A stretch of DNA of 22,560 nt from Ignavibacteriaceae bacterium (lineage in GTDB: Bacteria > Bacteroidota > Ignavibacteria > Ignavibacteriales > Ignavibacteriaceae): NCBI GenBank assembly GCA_026193755.1, contig JAPHUI010000243.1, positions 1 to 22,560 on the forward strand, given 5' to 3'. This document shows, piece after piece, positions 9,777 to 17,014 of this stretch (the first letter of the stretch is position 1; every line of letters begins with the position of its first letter). The position numbers and the translations under genes were made by a program. The notes under the pieces are model-generated. The model ran no database searches. It was not told the origin of the DNA and worked only from the letters and a program-made list of their open reading frames with translations.

Positions 9777-10633
9777 AAGATATTCTTACATTTTTTTTTC
9801 TAATCCCCTTTGCAGTCTATTCACAATCAACCACATTTGATTTCCACGCCCCCCAAAACATAAAAAAATTTGCCGATTACCTCTTTTGCCAGGGAGATTA
9901 TTTAAGAGCAGTTGAAGAATATGAATCAATTAAGAACATTAGTTTAAATGATACTATTGATTTCAAAATAATATTGTGCTATTCTGAAATTGGTTTATAC
10001 CAGATGTCGAATTTATCAGAAGTTCGATTATCAAATTCAGTATTTAAGAATGAAGCTGAATGCCTGAGCTTAAAAAATCGATTCAAAGAATCACTAAACT
10101 CTTTCTACCAATTATCGGAAATTCAATTTCCTACATTTTCTGGAGATGACCCAGTTACTCTAAATTACTTTAATAAATTAATTAGTGCTTCTTACCTGTT
10201 AGGAAGTAACGAGGTAATTTCGAAAGAAGAAATTATAAATCCGTTTGATGATTCTGAAAAAAAAACAGTATCATCGTTTTATGATATGAAAACAAACCCA
10301 TCATACAAAAGTCCGACGCTCGCAGGAGTATTTTCTGCTGTAATTCCTGGCAGCGGCAAAATGTATGTTGGCGAGTGGGGTGATGGAATAACTGCACTTC
10401 TTGCAACTGGTTTGCTTGCTTTTCTCGCTTATGATAATTTCAGAGCCAATCATAAAACCAGAGCTTGGATATTTACGGGACTTGGTGCTTTCTTCTATTC
10501 AGGGAATATTTACGGCTCAATAGCTGCAGCACAAATATTTAATGCCCGGGTTAATTTTGAATTTAAGGAAGGAATAAAATTATTTCTTGAACAGGAAAAT
10601 TACTTTTTACCACAATATGACTTTTGCAATTAA
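9773..10633 (+). CDS. Exported TPR-like protein with C-terminal DUF5683-like membrane domain, paralogue 1
   Basis: The 286-residue protein has a signal peptide (MKDILTFFFLIPFAVYS) and then a helical, TPR-like region (FADYLFCQGDYLRAVEEYESI at about 33-53). From about residue 180 it has a membrane segment beginning SPTLAGVFSAVIPGSGKMYVG. The P-G-x-G-x-x-Y motif (192-198) is the hallmark of DUF5683/TM2-like membrane modules. It is followed by two hydrophobic helices (about 205-221 and 231-256). Function is unknown. The start ATG overlaps the stop of the YidD-like gene by ATGA, indicating translational coupling. The following gene has the same architecture with the P-G-x-G-x-x-Y motif at exactly the same residue numbers, so the two probably arose by tandem duplication. 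Confidence 0.8.
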   Translation: MKDILTFFFLIPFAVYSQSTTFDFHAPQNIKKFADYLFCQGDYLRAVEEYESIKNISLNDTIDFKIILCYSEIGLYQMSNLSEVRLSNSVFKNEAECLSLKNRFKESLNSFYQLSEIQFPTFSGDDPVTLNYFNKLISASYLLGSNEVISKEEIINPFDDSEKKTVSSFYDMKTNPSYKSPTLAGVFSAVIPGSGKMYVGEWGDGITALLATGLLAFLAYDNFRANHKTRAWIFTGLGAFFYSGNIYGSIAAAQIFNARVNFEFKEGIKLFLEQENYFLPQYDFCN

Positions 10634-11453
10634 AATACTTTTTGCTTTATTTTTTATTTTGGTTGGAACAATTAAAACTTACTCTCAGGAATCGTTTCAA
10701 TACCAGTTCGAGCTTGCAAAAAAACTATATAACGAAGAAAATTATTTCGACGCAATAACTGAATTTAAGCGTCTTTTATTTTTTGATGAAGGCGGAAAAT
10801 ATTCTTACGAGTCAAATAGATTAATTGGATTAAGTTATAAAGAGGGTGCTAAATTTTCGGATGCAATCCATTTCTTAACTTTAGCGGAAATGAATGCTAC
10901 TACAAATCAGCAGATGTTTGATTCTAAAATAGAAGTAATAAAAATTAATATTCTCAGAAGAACAACTGAAAGGTCTCTTTCTTTGCTTAACGATCTTAAG
11001 AAAGATGAAAGATTTAATGATAGAATAAATGAAATTAATTACTGGACTGGCTGGGCTAATATTTTCGCTGATGATTGGGAAAAGGCTGCCTTATCATTCA
11101 ATGGTCATAATCCTGAGCTCTCAGCGTTTTGCGATTCTGTAAATTGTGATTTTTACAATGTGACACTTGCAAAAACTCTATCAATTGTCCCGGGAATGGG
11201 ACAATTTTACACGGGTGAATATGTTAGCGGATTAATCTCTATCGGTTGGAATGTGTTGTGGGGATACCTGACAATAAATGCATTTAATGAAGATAGAATA
11301 TTTGATGGAGTGATGATCGGAACTTTATTGTGGTGGAGATTTTATAACGGCAATCTTCAGAATGCAGAGAAGTTTGCGCAACAGAAAAATCTGGAGAAAA
11401 CCAACTCTGCACTTCGTTACCTTCAGAACAGTTATATTGGAAATAAACCATAA
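10617..11453 (+). CDS. Exported TPR-like protein with C-terminal DUF5683-like membrane domain, paralogue 2
   Basis: ATG 10617 gives a 278-residue protein with a clean signal peptide (MTFAIKILFALFFILVGT, cleavage near TYSQ). A TTG at 10587 would add ten residues in front and is less likely. The N-terminal half has a TPR-like hairpin (AKKLYNEENYFDAITEFKRL at about 34-53) and further helical repeats. The C-terminal part has TLSIVPGMGQFYTGEYVSGL, with P-G-x-G-x-x-Y at 192-198, then membrane helices and a WRFYNGNLQNAEKFAQQ tail. The latter resembles FYSGNIYGSIAAAQ of the preceding gene. Its start overlaps that gene by 17 bases. The pair, together with the YidD-like protein, looks like a small envelope module of unknown job. 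Confidence 0.8.
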   Translation: MTFAIKILFALFFILVGTIKTYSQESFQYQFELAKKLYNEENYFDAITEFKRLLFFDEGGKYSYESNRLIGLSYKEGAKFSDAIHFLTLAEMNATTNQQMFDSKIEVIKINILRRTTERSLSLLNDLKKDERFNDRINEINYWTGWANIFADDWEKAALSFNGHNPELSAFCDSVNCDFYNVTLAKTLSIVPGMGQFYTGEYVSGLISIGWNVLWGYLTINAFNEDRIFDGVMIGTLLWWRFYNGNLQNAEKFAQQKNLEKTNSALRYLQNSYIGNKP

Positions 11454-11470
11454 TAATTATTTAATTAAAA

Positions 11471-12508
11471 ATGAAAAAGCTTTTTGAAAATAAGATAGTT
11501 TGCAGAACCCTAATAGCTGTTATTTCCTTGTATGTCCTTATAGCCTTTGTAAAGCTTCCACCGATAAACGGAGATGAACAGTCGATGTTTTCTGAAATGG
11601 TTTACGGGACTGCCTGGAAACCATTTGTTTATAGAACACTTTTACCAACGACTGTAAGACTTGTAAGCGGAGTCATTCCTGAAGAAATTCACAATTCACT
11701 CACAGAAAAATTTGAAAGTAATCACTCGTTAGTTCTCGTTCTTGAAAAATTAAAATGGGAAAGTGAATTCATTACTGAATATCTGATCGCAATGGTTCTA
11801 ATGTACTTTTCACTGCTTGGTTTTGTTTACGTCTTCAGAAAACTATTCGATGAAATTTATTCATCACACTTGTGGTTTAAAAATCTCATTTCAGTTATTC
11901 TGCTGCTGGCTATTCCTGCAATGTTTCAGCCAAACTACTCTAATTATGTTTACGACTTTCCAGCATTATTTTTATTTACTTTAGGTCTGCTTTTACTCAG
12001 GCAAAGAAAATGGAATTACTTTTTAGTCATTTTTTTAATTTCCTGCTTCAATAAAGAAACGACAATCCTTCTCACTTTAATATTTGCGATTCATTTTTAT
12101 AAAAAGGATGAAGTCACACGGAAATTTTATTACAAGTTTATAACTTTTCAATTAATAATATTTGCGGCAGTTAAAATCTTACTGTTCATTTTATTTAAAA
12201 ATAATCCAGGTGGTTTTGTTGAGTTTCATCTTATCGACAGAAATTATCTTTTATTCAATGGATACTCCTTGACGACCTTTGTTGTCTTGTTAATAATTTT
12301 TCTCACAATCTTCAGCAGGTGGAATGAAAAGCCAAAGTTTCTTAAAGATGCTTTATGGATTGCAATTCCATTGGTTATACTTACATTTTTACTTGGATTT
12401 TTTGATGAATTGAGAGATTTTTATGAAGTCTTTCCTGTAATAATTCTTCTGATTTCCCTTAATATAGCCCGTATTCTTGGTGTTGAGTTTAAAGTAATTA
12501 AAGATTAA
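11471..12508 (+). CDS. Polytopic inner-membrane protein, possibly GT-C-like
   Basis: The 345-residue protein has about eight or nine hydrophobic segments, the first at about 13-28, then about 100-120 and several through 320-336. After the first segment comes an exported-looking loop with INGDEQ and FVYRTLLP. FNKETT (about 194-199) follows a later helix. This layout, with an acidic loop after the first helix and an 'F-x-KET' motif, is reminiscent of uncharacterised GT-C-fold glycosyltransferase-like proteins that use lipid-linked sugars, but I cannot name a family. It starts 17 bases after the paralogue pair and is probably in the same operon. No typical Shine-Dalgarno precedes ATG 11471. The function is unassigned; the GT-C suggestion is weak. 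Confidence 0.7.
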   Translation: MKKLFENKIVCRTLIAVISLYVLIAFVKLPPINGDEQSMFSEMVYGTAWKPFVYRTLLPTTVRLVSGVIPEEIHNSLTEKFESNHSLVLVLEKLKWESEFITEYLIAMVLMYFSLLGFVYVFRKLFDEIYSSHLWFKNLISVILLLAIPAMFQPNYSNYVYDFPALFLFTLGLLLLRQRKWNYFLVIFLISCFNKETTILLTLIFAIHFYKKDEVTRKFYYKFITFQLIIFAAVKILLFILFKNNPGGFVEFHLIDRNYLLFNGYSLTTFVVLLIIFLTIFSRWNEKPKFLKDALWIAIPLVILTFLLGFFDELRDFYEVFPVIILLISLNIARILGVEFKVIKD

Positions 12509-12631
12509 AAAATCCTATATTCTAAAGGTCTTATTTGGCTTGAAGTGGAGGGTATTTTTTATAAATTGCGGTTGAACTTTTAGTAAATTATTCTGTTTTC
12601 AATTATAGAATAGAAACACAATTAAACTTTT

Positions 12632-12638
12632 AAAGGAG
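12632..12638 (+). promoter_or_regulatory. Strong Shine-Dalgarno of the ferredoxin gene
   Basis: AAAGGAG lies 7 bases before ATG 12646. It is the best ribosome-binding site noticed in the window, where most genes have weak or no Shine-Dalgarno. It suggests high expression. The preceding 12509-12631 stretch holds no promoter I can place with confidence, although an AT-rich ATTATAGAAT is present at 12602-12611. Confidence 0.8.
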
Positions 12639-12645
12639 TACTATT

Positions 12646-12978
12646 ATGGCCATAATGATAACCGAAGAGTGTATAAACTGCGGTGCCTGCGAACCCGAAT
12701 GCCCGAATACTGCAATTTATGAAGGTGGTGTGAATTGGGAATTAGCCGGGAAATCATATGGTGAAGGCGATGCTGCTCCCTCCGGTGCCACAGGGTTTTA
12801 CTCCGCAGAATTTTTTTATATAACCCCTGATAAATGTACTGAATGCAAGGGATTTCATGATGAACCGCAGTGTGCGGCTGTTTGTCCGGTTGATTGCTGT
12901 ATTCCTGATCCAAAACATGTTGAAACAGAAGAACAGCTTCTTGCTAGGAAAGAATATTTGGATGGACTTGGAAGATGA
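12646..12978 (+). CDS. 2[4Fe-4S] ferredoxin
   Basis: This is a small soluble electron carrier of 110 residues. Cluster motif 1 is [12 protein letters not shown] (Cys9, 12, 15, 19). Motif 2 is [18 protein letters not shown] (Cys64, 67, 76, 80), with eight residues between the second and third cysteine. That spacing is the Chromatium/Chlorobium-type pattern linked with low-potential ferredoxins. The linker between motifs (about 24-60) is longer than in clostridial ferredoxins and matches the Bacteroidota version as I know it, including the following PVDCCIPDP with two extra cysteines (84, 85). In such organisms it typically serves pyruvate and 2-oxoacid:ferredoxin oxidoreductases or nitrogenase-type partners, but none is in this window. 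It stands alone, with a strong Shine-Dalgarno and two terminators, so it is probably a highly expressed single-gene unit. Confidence 0.96.
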   Translation: MAIMITEECINCGACEPECPNTAIYEGGVNWELAGKSYGEGDAAPSGATGFYSAEFFYITPDKCTECKGFHDEPQCAAVCPVDCCIPDPKHVETEEQLLARKEYLDGLGR

Positions 12979-12998
12979 CAGGGCTTCCAGGTTTTTTT
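12967..12998 (+). terminator. Intrinsic terminator overlapping the ferredoxin stop codon
   Basis: An 8-bp stem pairs 12967-12974 (CTTGGAAG) with 12984-12991 (CTTCCAGG), with one G-U pair, around a 9-base loop. It is followed at once by seven Ts (12992-12998). The TGA stop (12976-12978) lies in the loop, so the hairpin begins inside the coding sequence. Confidence 0.85.
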
Positions 12999-13028
12999 AT
13001 AAGGAATAAATAATTTTTTCAATTGAAT

Positions 13029-13054
13029 GACCCAGAAAATGTCTGGGTTTTTTT
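13029..13054 (+). terminator. Second intrinsic terminator after the ferredoxin gene
   Basis: CCCAGA (13031-13036) pairs with TCTGGG (13042-13047) around a 5-base loop. The stem is extended by A13030-T48 and a G-U pair, and is followed by a run of seven Ts (13048-13054). It is the second of two tandem terminators that close the ferredoxin unit. Confidence 0.88.
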
Positions 13055-13147
13055 ATTCAGAGGTGTGTTATTTTTGTTCGAGATATGATTATTAGTTGCT
13101 ACTCATCTTAAGTTTAAATGAGAGAATGAAACAAGAAGTGTTGTAAA

Positions 13148-14704
13148 ATGAAAAAATTTATTTCCTTTATTCTAGTAGTTAGTTGTGTTTGTATCGCACA
13201 GCAAAGCCCTATCCAACATGATAGTCTTTATCTTATTGGTACAATAACAGGCCAATCCAACGAAAAGCGAATTGGTGGTACTGTAAGAATTGGAGATGTC
13301 AATGGAGATGGCTACGGTGATTTCGTAATATCAATGAGAACAGGTAATACCATAAGAGATCAAGGTGTGGTGAAACTCTATCTGGGAACAGCAGATTTTG
13401 ATTTAAATGCCGACGTAATTTTTCATTACCCAGGAACAGATAGTTTGAATGATTTTGCTGGAGGATACGGCATTGGTGATGTTAATGACGATGGATATGA
13501 TGACTTTGTATTAGTTGGTAGTTTCGGAGATTGGGTTTTTCCAAAAGGGAAAGTTTTCCTGTATTACGGTGGAGAAACAATCGATACGATACCAGTAAAT
13601 GAATTTTATCAACCCAATGCTATCCAGGACTGGTTTGGACAGACAGTCGGTGTAGGAGATATAGACAAAGACGGATTTGATGATTTCGCCATAAGCTCAC
13701 CTTACAATTGGACAGACGGAAAGGGTTATGTTTATCTATTTTGGGGAGGAGATACAATCTCTTGGGAAAGAAGCATAACTTTTACAAGCAATACAATAGA
13801 AGATGGCTACGGAGGAAGTATTGCTAATATTGGTGATGTCAATCAAGATGGATTTGATGATATGGCGGCAGGTGCACCCGGAGGTTTAACTGGTGGGGCT
13901 GACACTGGCAAGGTATATATTTATTATGGGGGAATTCAAATGGATAATATTGCTGACACTATACTTGTTTCGGCTAATGTTAGTGATTTTTTTGGTAGAA
14001 TAATAAAGAACGCTGGTGACTTGAACAGGGATGAAATGATAGATTTCTGCATCGCTTGGGGTTCTTATATCCTAATTTATACTTTTAGATTAGAGACCCC
14101 TTTAAGGATAAATAGCGGTTATAGCATTGATGCGGATGGCGATATTAATAAAGATGGATACGACGATATTATAATTGGAGATGATTGGAAAATAAGGATA
14201 TATCTTGGTTCAGAACCATTTGATACAACTTATGATTTAAGTATAGATGATATAGATTCCATCGGATTCGCTCCATTCGTATCATTTGCCGGAGATATAA
14301 ATAATGATGGATATGATGAAATATTTGCAGCGGCTCCAAACTTTCCTGATCCCGAAAATCCAGTGGGAAAAGATTTTATCTTCTCATATAATAAAATAAG
14401 TATTGTGAAGGATCAAACTGATAACTATCCTAGTGATTTTCGTCTATTCCAGAATTACCCCAATCCTTTTAACCCTCTTACTAATCTACAGTATTCGGTA
14501 AATAATAGACAATTTGTAATTATAAAAATCTATGATGTTTTGGGCAGAGAAGTCTGCACGCTCGTTAATGAAGAAAAATCAGCCGGAGAATATAAAATAA
14601 TATTTGATACCTCAAAATATAACTTAAGCAGCGGGATATATTTTTGTGAACTAAACATAAAAGAAGGTGGTTCATCAAGAATTAAAATGATTCTCCTCAA
14701 ATAA
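13148..14704 (+). CDS. Secreted FG-GAP/integrin-like beta-propeller protein with T9SS C-terminal sorting domain
   Basis: The 518-residue protein has a signal peptide (MKKFISFILVVSCVCIAQQ). Seven FG-GAP repeats have calcium-loop motifs of the type D-x-N-x-D-G-x-x-D at about residues 50, 111, 171, 230, 291, 332 and 383 (for example DVNGDGYGD and DINKDGYDD). The fifth, DLNRDEMID, has lost the glycine. Seven repeats fit one seven-bladed beta-propeller. The C-terminal part (about 431-518) begins FRLFQNYPNPFNP, contains IYDVLGREVCTLVNE and GEYKIIFDTSKYNLSSGIYF, and ends MILLK. This is the type A C-terminal domain recognised and removed by the type IX secretion system. The protein is therefore predicted to be exported to the cell surface or medium. 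It stands alone behind the ferredoxin terminators. Its ligand is unknown; adhesion or carbohydrate binding are possibilities, not evidence. Confidence 0.93.
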   Translation: MKKFISFILVVSCVCIAQQSPIQHDSLYLIGTITGQSNEKRIGGTVRIGDVNGDGYGDFVISMRTGNTIRDQGVVKLYLGTADFDLNADVIFHYPGTDSLNDFAGGYGIGDVNDDGYDDFVLVGSFGDWVFPKGKVFLYYGGETIDTIPVNEFYQPNAIQDWFGQTVGVGDIDKDGFDDFAISSPYNWTDGKGYVYLFWGGDTISWERSITFTSNTIEDGYGGSIANIGDVNQDGFDDMAAGAPGGLTGGADTGKVYIYYGGIQMDNIADTILVSANVSDFFGRIIKNAGDLNRDEMIDFCIAWGSYILIYTFRLETPLRINSGYSIDADGDINKDGYDDIIIGDDWKIRIYLGSEPFDTTYDLSIDDIDSIGFAPFVSFAGDINNDGYDEIFAAAPNFPDPENPVGKDFIFSYNKISIVKDQTDNYPSDFRLFQNYPNPFNPLTNLQYSVNNRQFVIIKIYDVLGREVCTLVNEEKSAGEYKIIFDTSKYNLSSGIYFCELNIKEGGSSRIKMILLK

Positions 14705-14788
14705 CTAATCCTCCTATCCGCTGTATTTTTCAGCTAATCTTCGCTAATTTGTAATTAAATTATATTAACAATTATTAATTATCAGGAT

Positions 14789-15640
14789 ATGAAAATAGGA
14801 AAGTACAAACTTAGCATAATCGAATCAGGATTTTTTGGACTCGATGGTGGAGCAATGTTCGGAATTGTTCCAAAACCACTATGGGAAAGAACAAATCCAG
14901 CAGATGACTCCAATCGTATAAGACTTTCTACCCGTCACTTAATCCTGGAAAGTGAAAGTAAAAAAATAATAATTGATACAGGAATAGGTGATAAGTGGGA
15001 CGACAAATTTAAAAGCATCTACGCTGTTGATGAAAAAATTTCGATGAGTTCAGCTCTTGCCTTTAAAGGATTAAAAGCTGAAGATATCACAGATGTAATT
15101 CTTACTCACCTCCACTTTGATCATACCGGTGGATCAACTATTTCGGTTGAGGGTAAATTGAAACCTGCTTTTCCCAATGCAAAATTTTATATCCAGAAAA
15201 AGAATTATGATTGGGCGATAAATCCATCAGATAGAGATAAAGGAAGTTACCTTAAAGAAAATTTTTTACCTTTATTCGAAGAAGGATTACTCAATTTTAC
15301 TACTGAGGGTGAACAATTCGATGATGAAATTGAATTCATAACTGTTAACGGACATACATTTGGTCAACAGATGGTTAAAATTTCTGATAGTAATAATACA
15401 TTTTTATTTTGTGCCGATTTGATACCTACATATTCACACATTCCTCTTCCTTATATAATGGGTTATGATCTCCAACCACTCGTAACGTTGCAGGAAAAGA
15501 AGAAGTATCTAAAGCTAGCTGTTGATGAAAACTGGAAACTGTTTTTTGGTCACGATCCTGAATTTGCTTTTGCAACTGTTAAAAAATTAGATAAAGGATA
15601 TTTTGCTGAAAAGAAATTCAAATCATTTGAAGAATATTGA
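14789..15640 (+). CDS. Metallo-beta-lactamase-fold hydrolase
   Basis: The 283-residue protein has the complete zinc-ligand set of the MBL fold: THLHFDH with His107, His109, Asp111 and His112, then His189 in NGHTFGQQ, Asp210 in FCADLIP and His255 in FFGHDPE. FGLDGGAMFGIVPKPLW near 16-32 is the usual start of a subgroup that also contains AHL-lactonase-like and related hydrolases. The substrate cannot be read, and quorum quenching should not be assumed. ATG 14789 sits in an AT-rich leader with no strong Shine-Dalgarno. The 3' end overlaps the Rieske gene, and queG follows that. The tight packing suggests a shared transcript but not a known pathway. Confidence 0.9.
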   Translation: MKIGKYKLSIIESGFFGLDGGAMFGIVPKPLWERTNPADDSNRIRLSTRHLILESESKKIIIDTGIGDKWDDKFKSIYAVDEKISMSSALAFKGLKAEDITDVILTHLHFDHTGGSTISVEGKLKPAFPNAKFYIQKKNYDWAINPSDRDKGSYLKENFLPLFEEGLLNFTTEGEQFDDEIEFITVNGHTFGQQMVKISDSNNTFLFCADLIPTYSHIPLPYIMGYDLQPLVTLQEKKKYLKLAVDENWKLFFGHDPEFAFATVKKLDKGYFAEKKFKSFEEY

Positions 15641-15965
15641 AGAAGGTTTTCAGTTTGTCTGTAAACTAGATGAGCTGAAAGATAAGGTTGGCAGGAGGTT
15701 TATTGTAGATGAAGTTGAAATCGCAATCTTTAAAATTGAATCAGAAGTATTCGCTGTAAGTAATATCTGTCCACATCAGCAAACGCATCTCATTTACGAT
15801 GGATTTATTGAAGATGAATTTGTTACTTGCCCCGCTCACGGTTGGAAATTTAATCTACGAACTGGTAAAAAAGATTCGGGCAGCATTGGATTAGATTCCT
15901 ATCTTGTGCAAATATATGAAGATAGAGTTTTTATTAAAGTCTATCCTAAAAAATACGGCTGGTAG
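15603..15965 (+). CDS. Rieske [2Fe-2S] ferredoxin-like protein
   Basis: This is a 120-residue single-domain Rieske protein. The cluster ligands are CPH (Cys56, His58) and CPAH (Cys76, His79), separated by 17 residues, and GWKFN follows, as in Rieske ferredoxins of dioxygenase or NirD-like type. There is no transmembrane anchor and no signal peptide, so it is likely cytoplasmic. The start is uncertain: TTG 15603, with AAAGGA a few bases upstream, overlaps the MBL gene by 38 bases; TTG 15627 would overlap by 14. The stop TAG shares its last base with the GTG start of queG. An electron-transfer or nitrite-reductase-small-subunit-like role is possible; no oxygenase partner is present. Confidence 0.88.
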   Translation: MLKRNSNHLKNIEEGFQFVCKLDELKDKVGRRFIVDEVEIAIFKIESEVFAVSNICPHQQTHLIYDGFIEDEFVTCPAHGWKFNLRTGKKDSGSIGLDSYLVQIYEDRVFIKVYPKKYGW

Positions 15966-16915
15966 TGGCAACTAAAATTCTTTCAAACGAAATCGTAATT
16001 CAAAAAGCAAAACAGTTTGGTTTTGATTTGGTTGGTTTTGCCAAAGCTGAAATTCTTGGAAAAGAATCTAAAAATATGAAAAATTGGCTCCAAAAGAATT
16101 ATCAGGCTGGAATGGATTATATGGAAAGGAATTTTGAGAAGCGAAAAGATGTTAAAAAAATTCTTCCTGGAGCAAAATCCATAATTTCCCTCGGACTTAA
16201 TTATTACACTTCGGATAATTATTCTAATGATAAAAACAAAGGTAAAACCTGCCTGCCGGTAGGCAAGGTATCCTGTTACGCCTGGGGAAAAGATTATCAT
16301 CTGATTATTTGGGTAATGCTTGATGAACTTGAGGAAGAGTTAAAGAAAATTGATCCGCAATTTGAATCGATTTCATATGTAGATACAGGACCTGTAATGG
16401 ATAAAGCCTGGGCTGTTCGTGCTGGTTTGGGTTGGTTGGGAAAACATACAAATGTTATTAACCGTGAAATCGGAAGCTGGTTTTTTATTGCAAACATTAT
16501 AACTAATTATGATTTCAATTATTCTGAACAATTTCCGGATTTTTGCGGAACCTGCACAGCCTGTATTGATGCCTGTCCAACAGATGCAATCATTCAGGAG
16601 TATGTTGTTGATGCGAATAAATGTATATCATATTTGACGATTGAAAATAAAAGTGAAATTCCAGATGAATTCAAAAATAAGTTTGATAATTGGCTTTTTG
16701 GTTGTGATATCTGTCAGGATGTTTGTCCCTGGAATCAAAAATTTCCAATCGAAACTTTGATTAAAGATTTTCATCCTCAAAACAAGGAATTAATTTTGGA
16801 TGAAGTGCTGGAATTGACTGAAGAAGATTTTAAGGAAAGATTTAAAACCTCACCTATAAAGAGAGCAAAACTGAGTGGATTAAAACGAAACTCATTATAT
16901 CTTAAAAATATTTGA
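15965..16915 (+). CDS. queG: Epoxyqueuosine reductase QueG
   Basis: QueG performs the last step of queuosine synthesis, reducing epoxyqueuosine to queuosine in tRNA, using cobalamin and two [4Fe-4S] clusters. The 316-residue protein has VDTGPVMDKAWA (about 139-150, with the acidic active-site residue Asp140), AGLGWLGKHTN, and the clusters CGTCTACIDACP (194-205) and CDICQDVCPWN (247-257). It lacks the C-terminal HEAT-like extension of the E. coli enzyme, as in many Bacteroidota. The start is GTG 15965, one base overlapping the Rieske stop. Residues 95-101 (TCLPVGK) are encoded by a palindromic repeat, placed between KNKGK and VSCYAWGKDYH, a loop that is shorter in other QueG proteins I recall. 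The frame is kept, so the enzyme is probably functional. Confidence 0.93.
   Translation: MATKILSNEIVIQKAKQFGFDLVGFAKAEILGKESKNMKNWLQKNYQAGMDYMERNFEKRKDVKKILPGAKSIISLGLNYYTSDNYSNDKNKGKTCLPVGKVSCYAWGKDYHLIIWVMLDELEEELKKIDPQFESISYVDTGPVMDKAWAVRAGLGWLGKHTNVINREIGSWFFIANIITNYDFNYSEQFPDFCGTCTACIDACPTDAIIQEYVVDANKCISYLTIENKSEIPDEFKNKFDNWLFGCDICQDVCPWNQKFPIETLIKDFHPQNKELILDEVLELTEEDFKERFKTSPIKRAKLSGLKRNSLYLKNI
16248..16268 (+). repeat. In-frame palindromic repeat element inside queG
   Basis: The core TGCCTGCCGGTAGGCA (16250-16265) is a near-perfect inverted repeat with one G-T mismatch, flanked by CC and AGG. The 21-base unit is in frame and adds TCLPVGK to QueG. It is much richer in G+C than its surroundings. 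Similar C-L-P-x-G peptides from such palindromes recur in proteins of Ignavibacteria and related genomes as I remember them. I found no second copy in this window. Confidence 0.6.
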
Positions 16916-17014
16916 GTAATCTCAAACAGAAATCCACTGCTGAATCTTTTGTAGATTTGTACAATCAAATCCTAACATATTAATTTTTAACTATAATTCA
17001 ATTATGGAATAGAA

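Noticed and set aside
12602..12611. ATTATAGAAT upstream of ferredoxin, and TATAAT at 16992-16997 upstream of trxB, as sigma-70 -10 boxes
   Set aside because: No -35 or -33 partner at a suitable distance could be found, and such strings are expected in AT-rich DNA.
14705..14788. Terminator after the FG-GAP gene (GCTG...CAGC)
   Set aside because: Only a 4-bp stem with a 7-base loop and no T run after it.
14789..15640. MBL protein as an AHL lactonase (quorum quenching)
   Set aside because: The zinc ligands are shared by the whole fold, and nothing visible fixes a lactone substrate.
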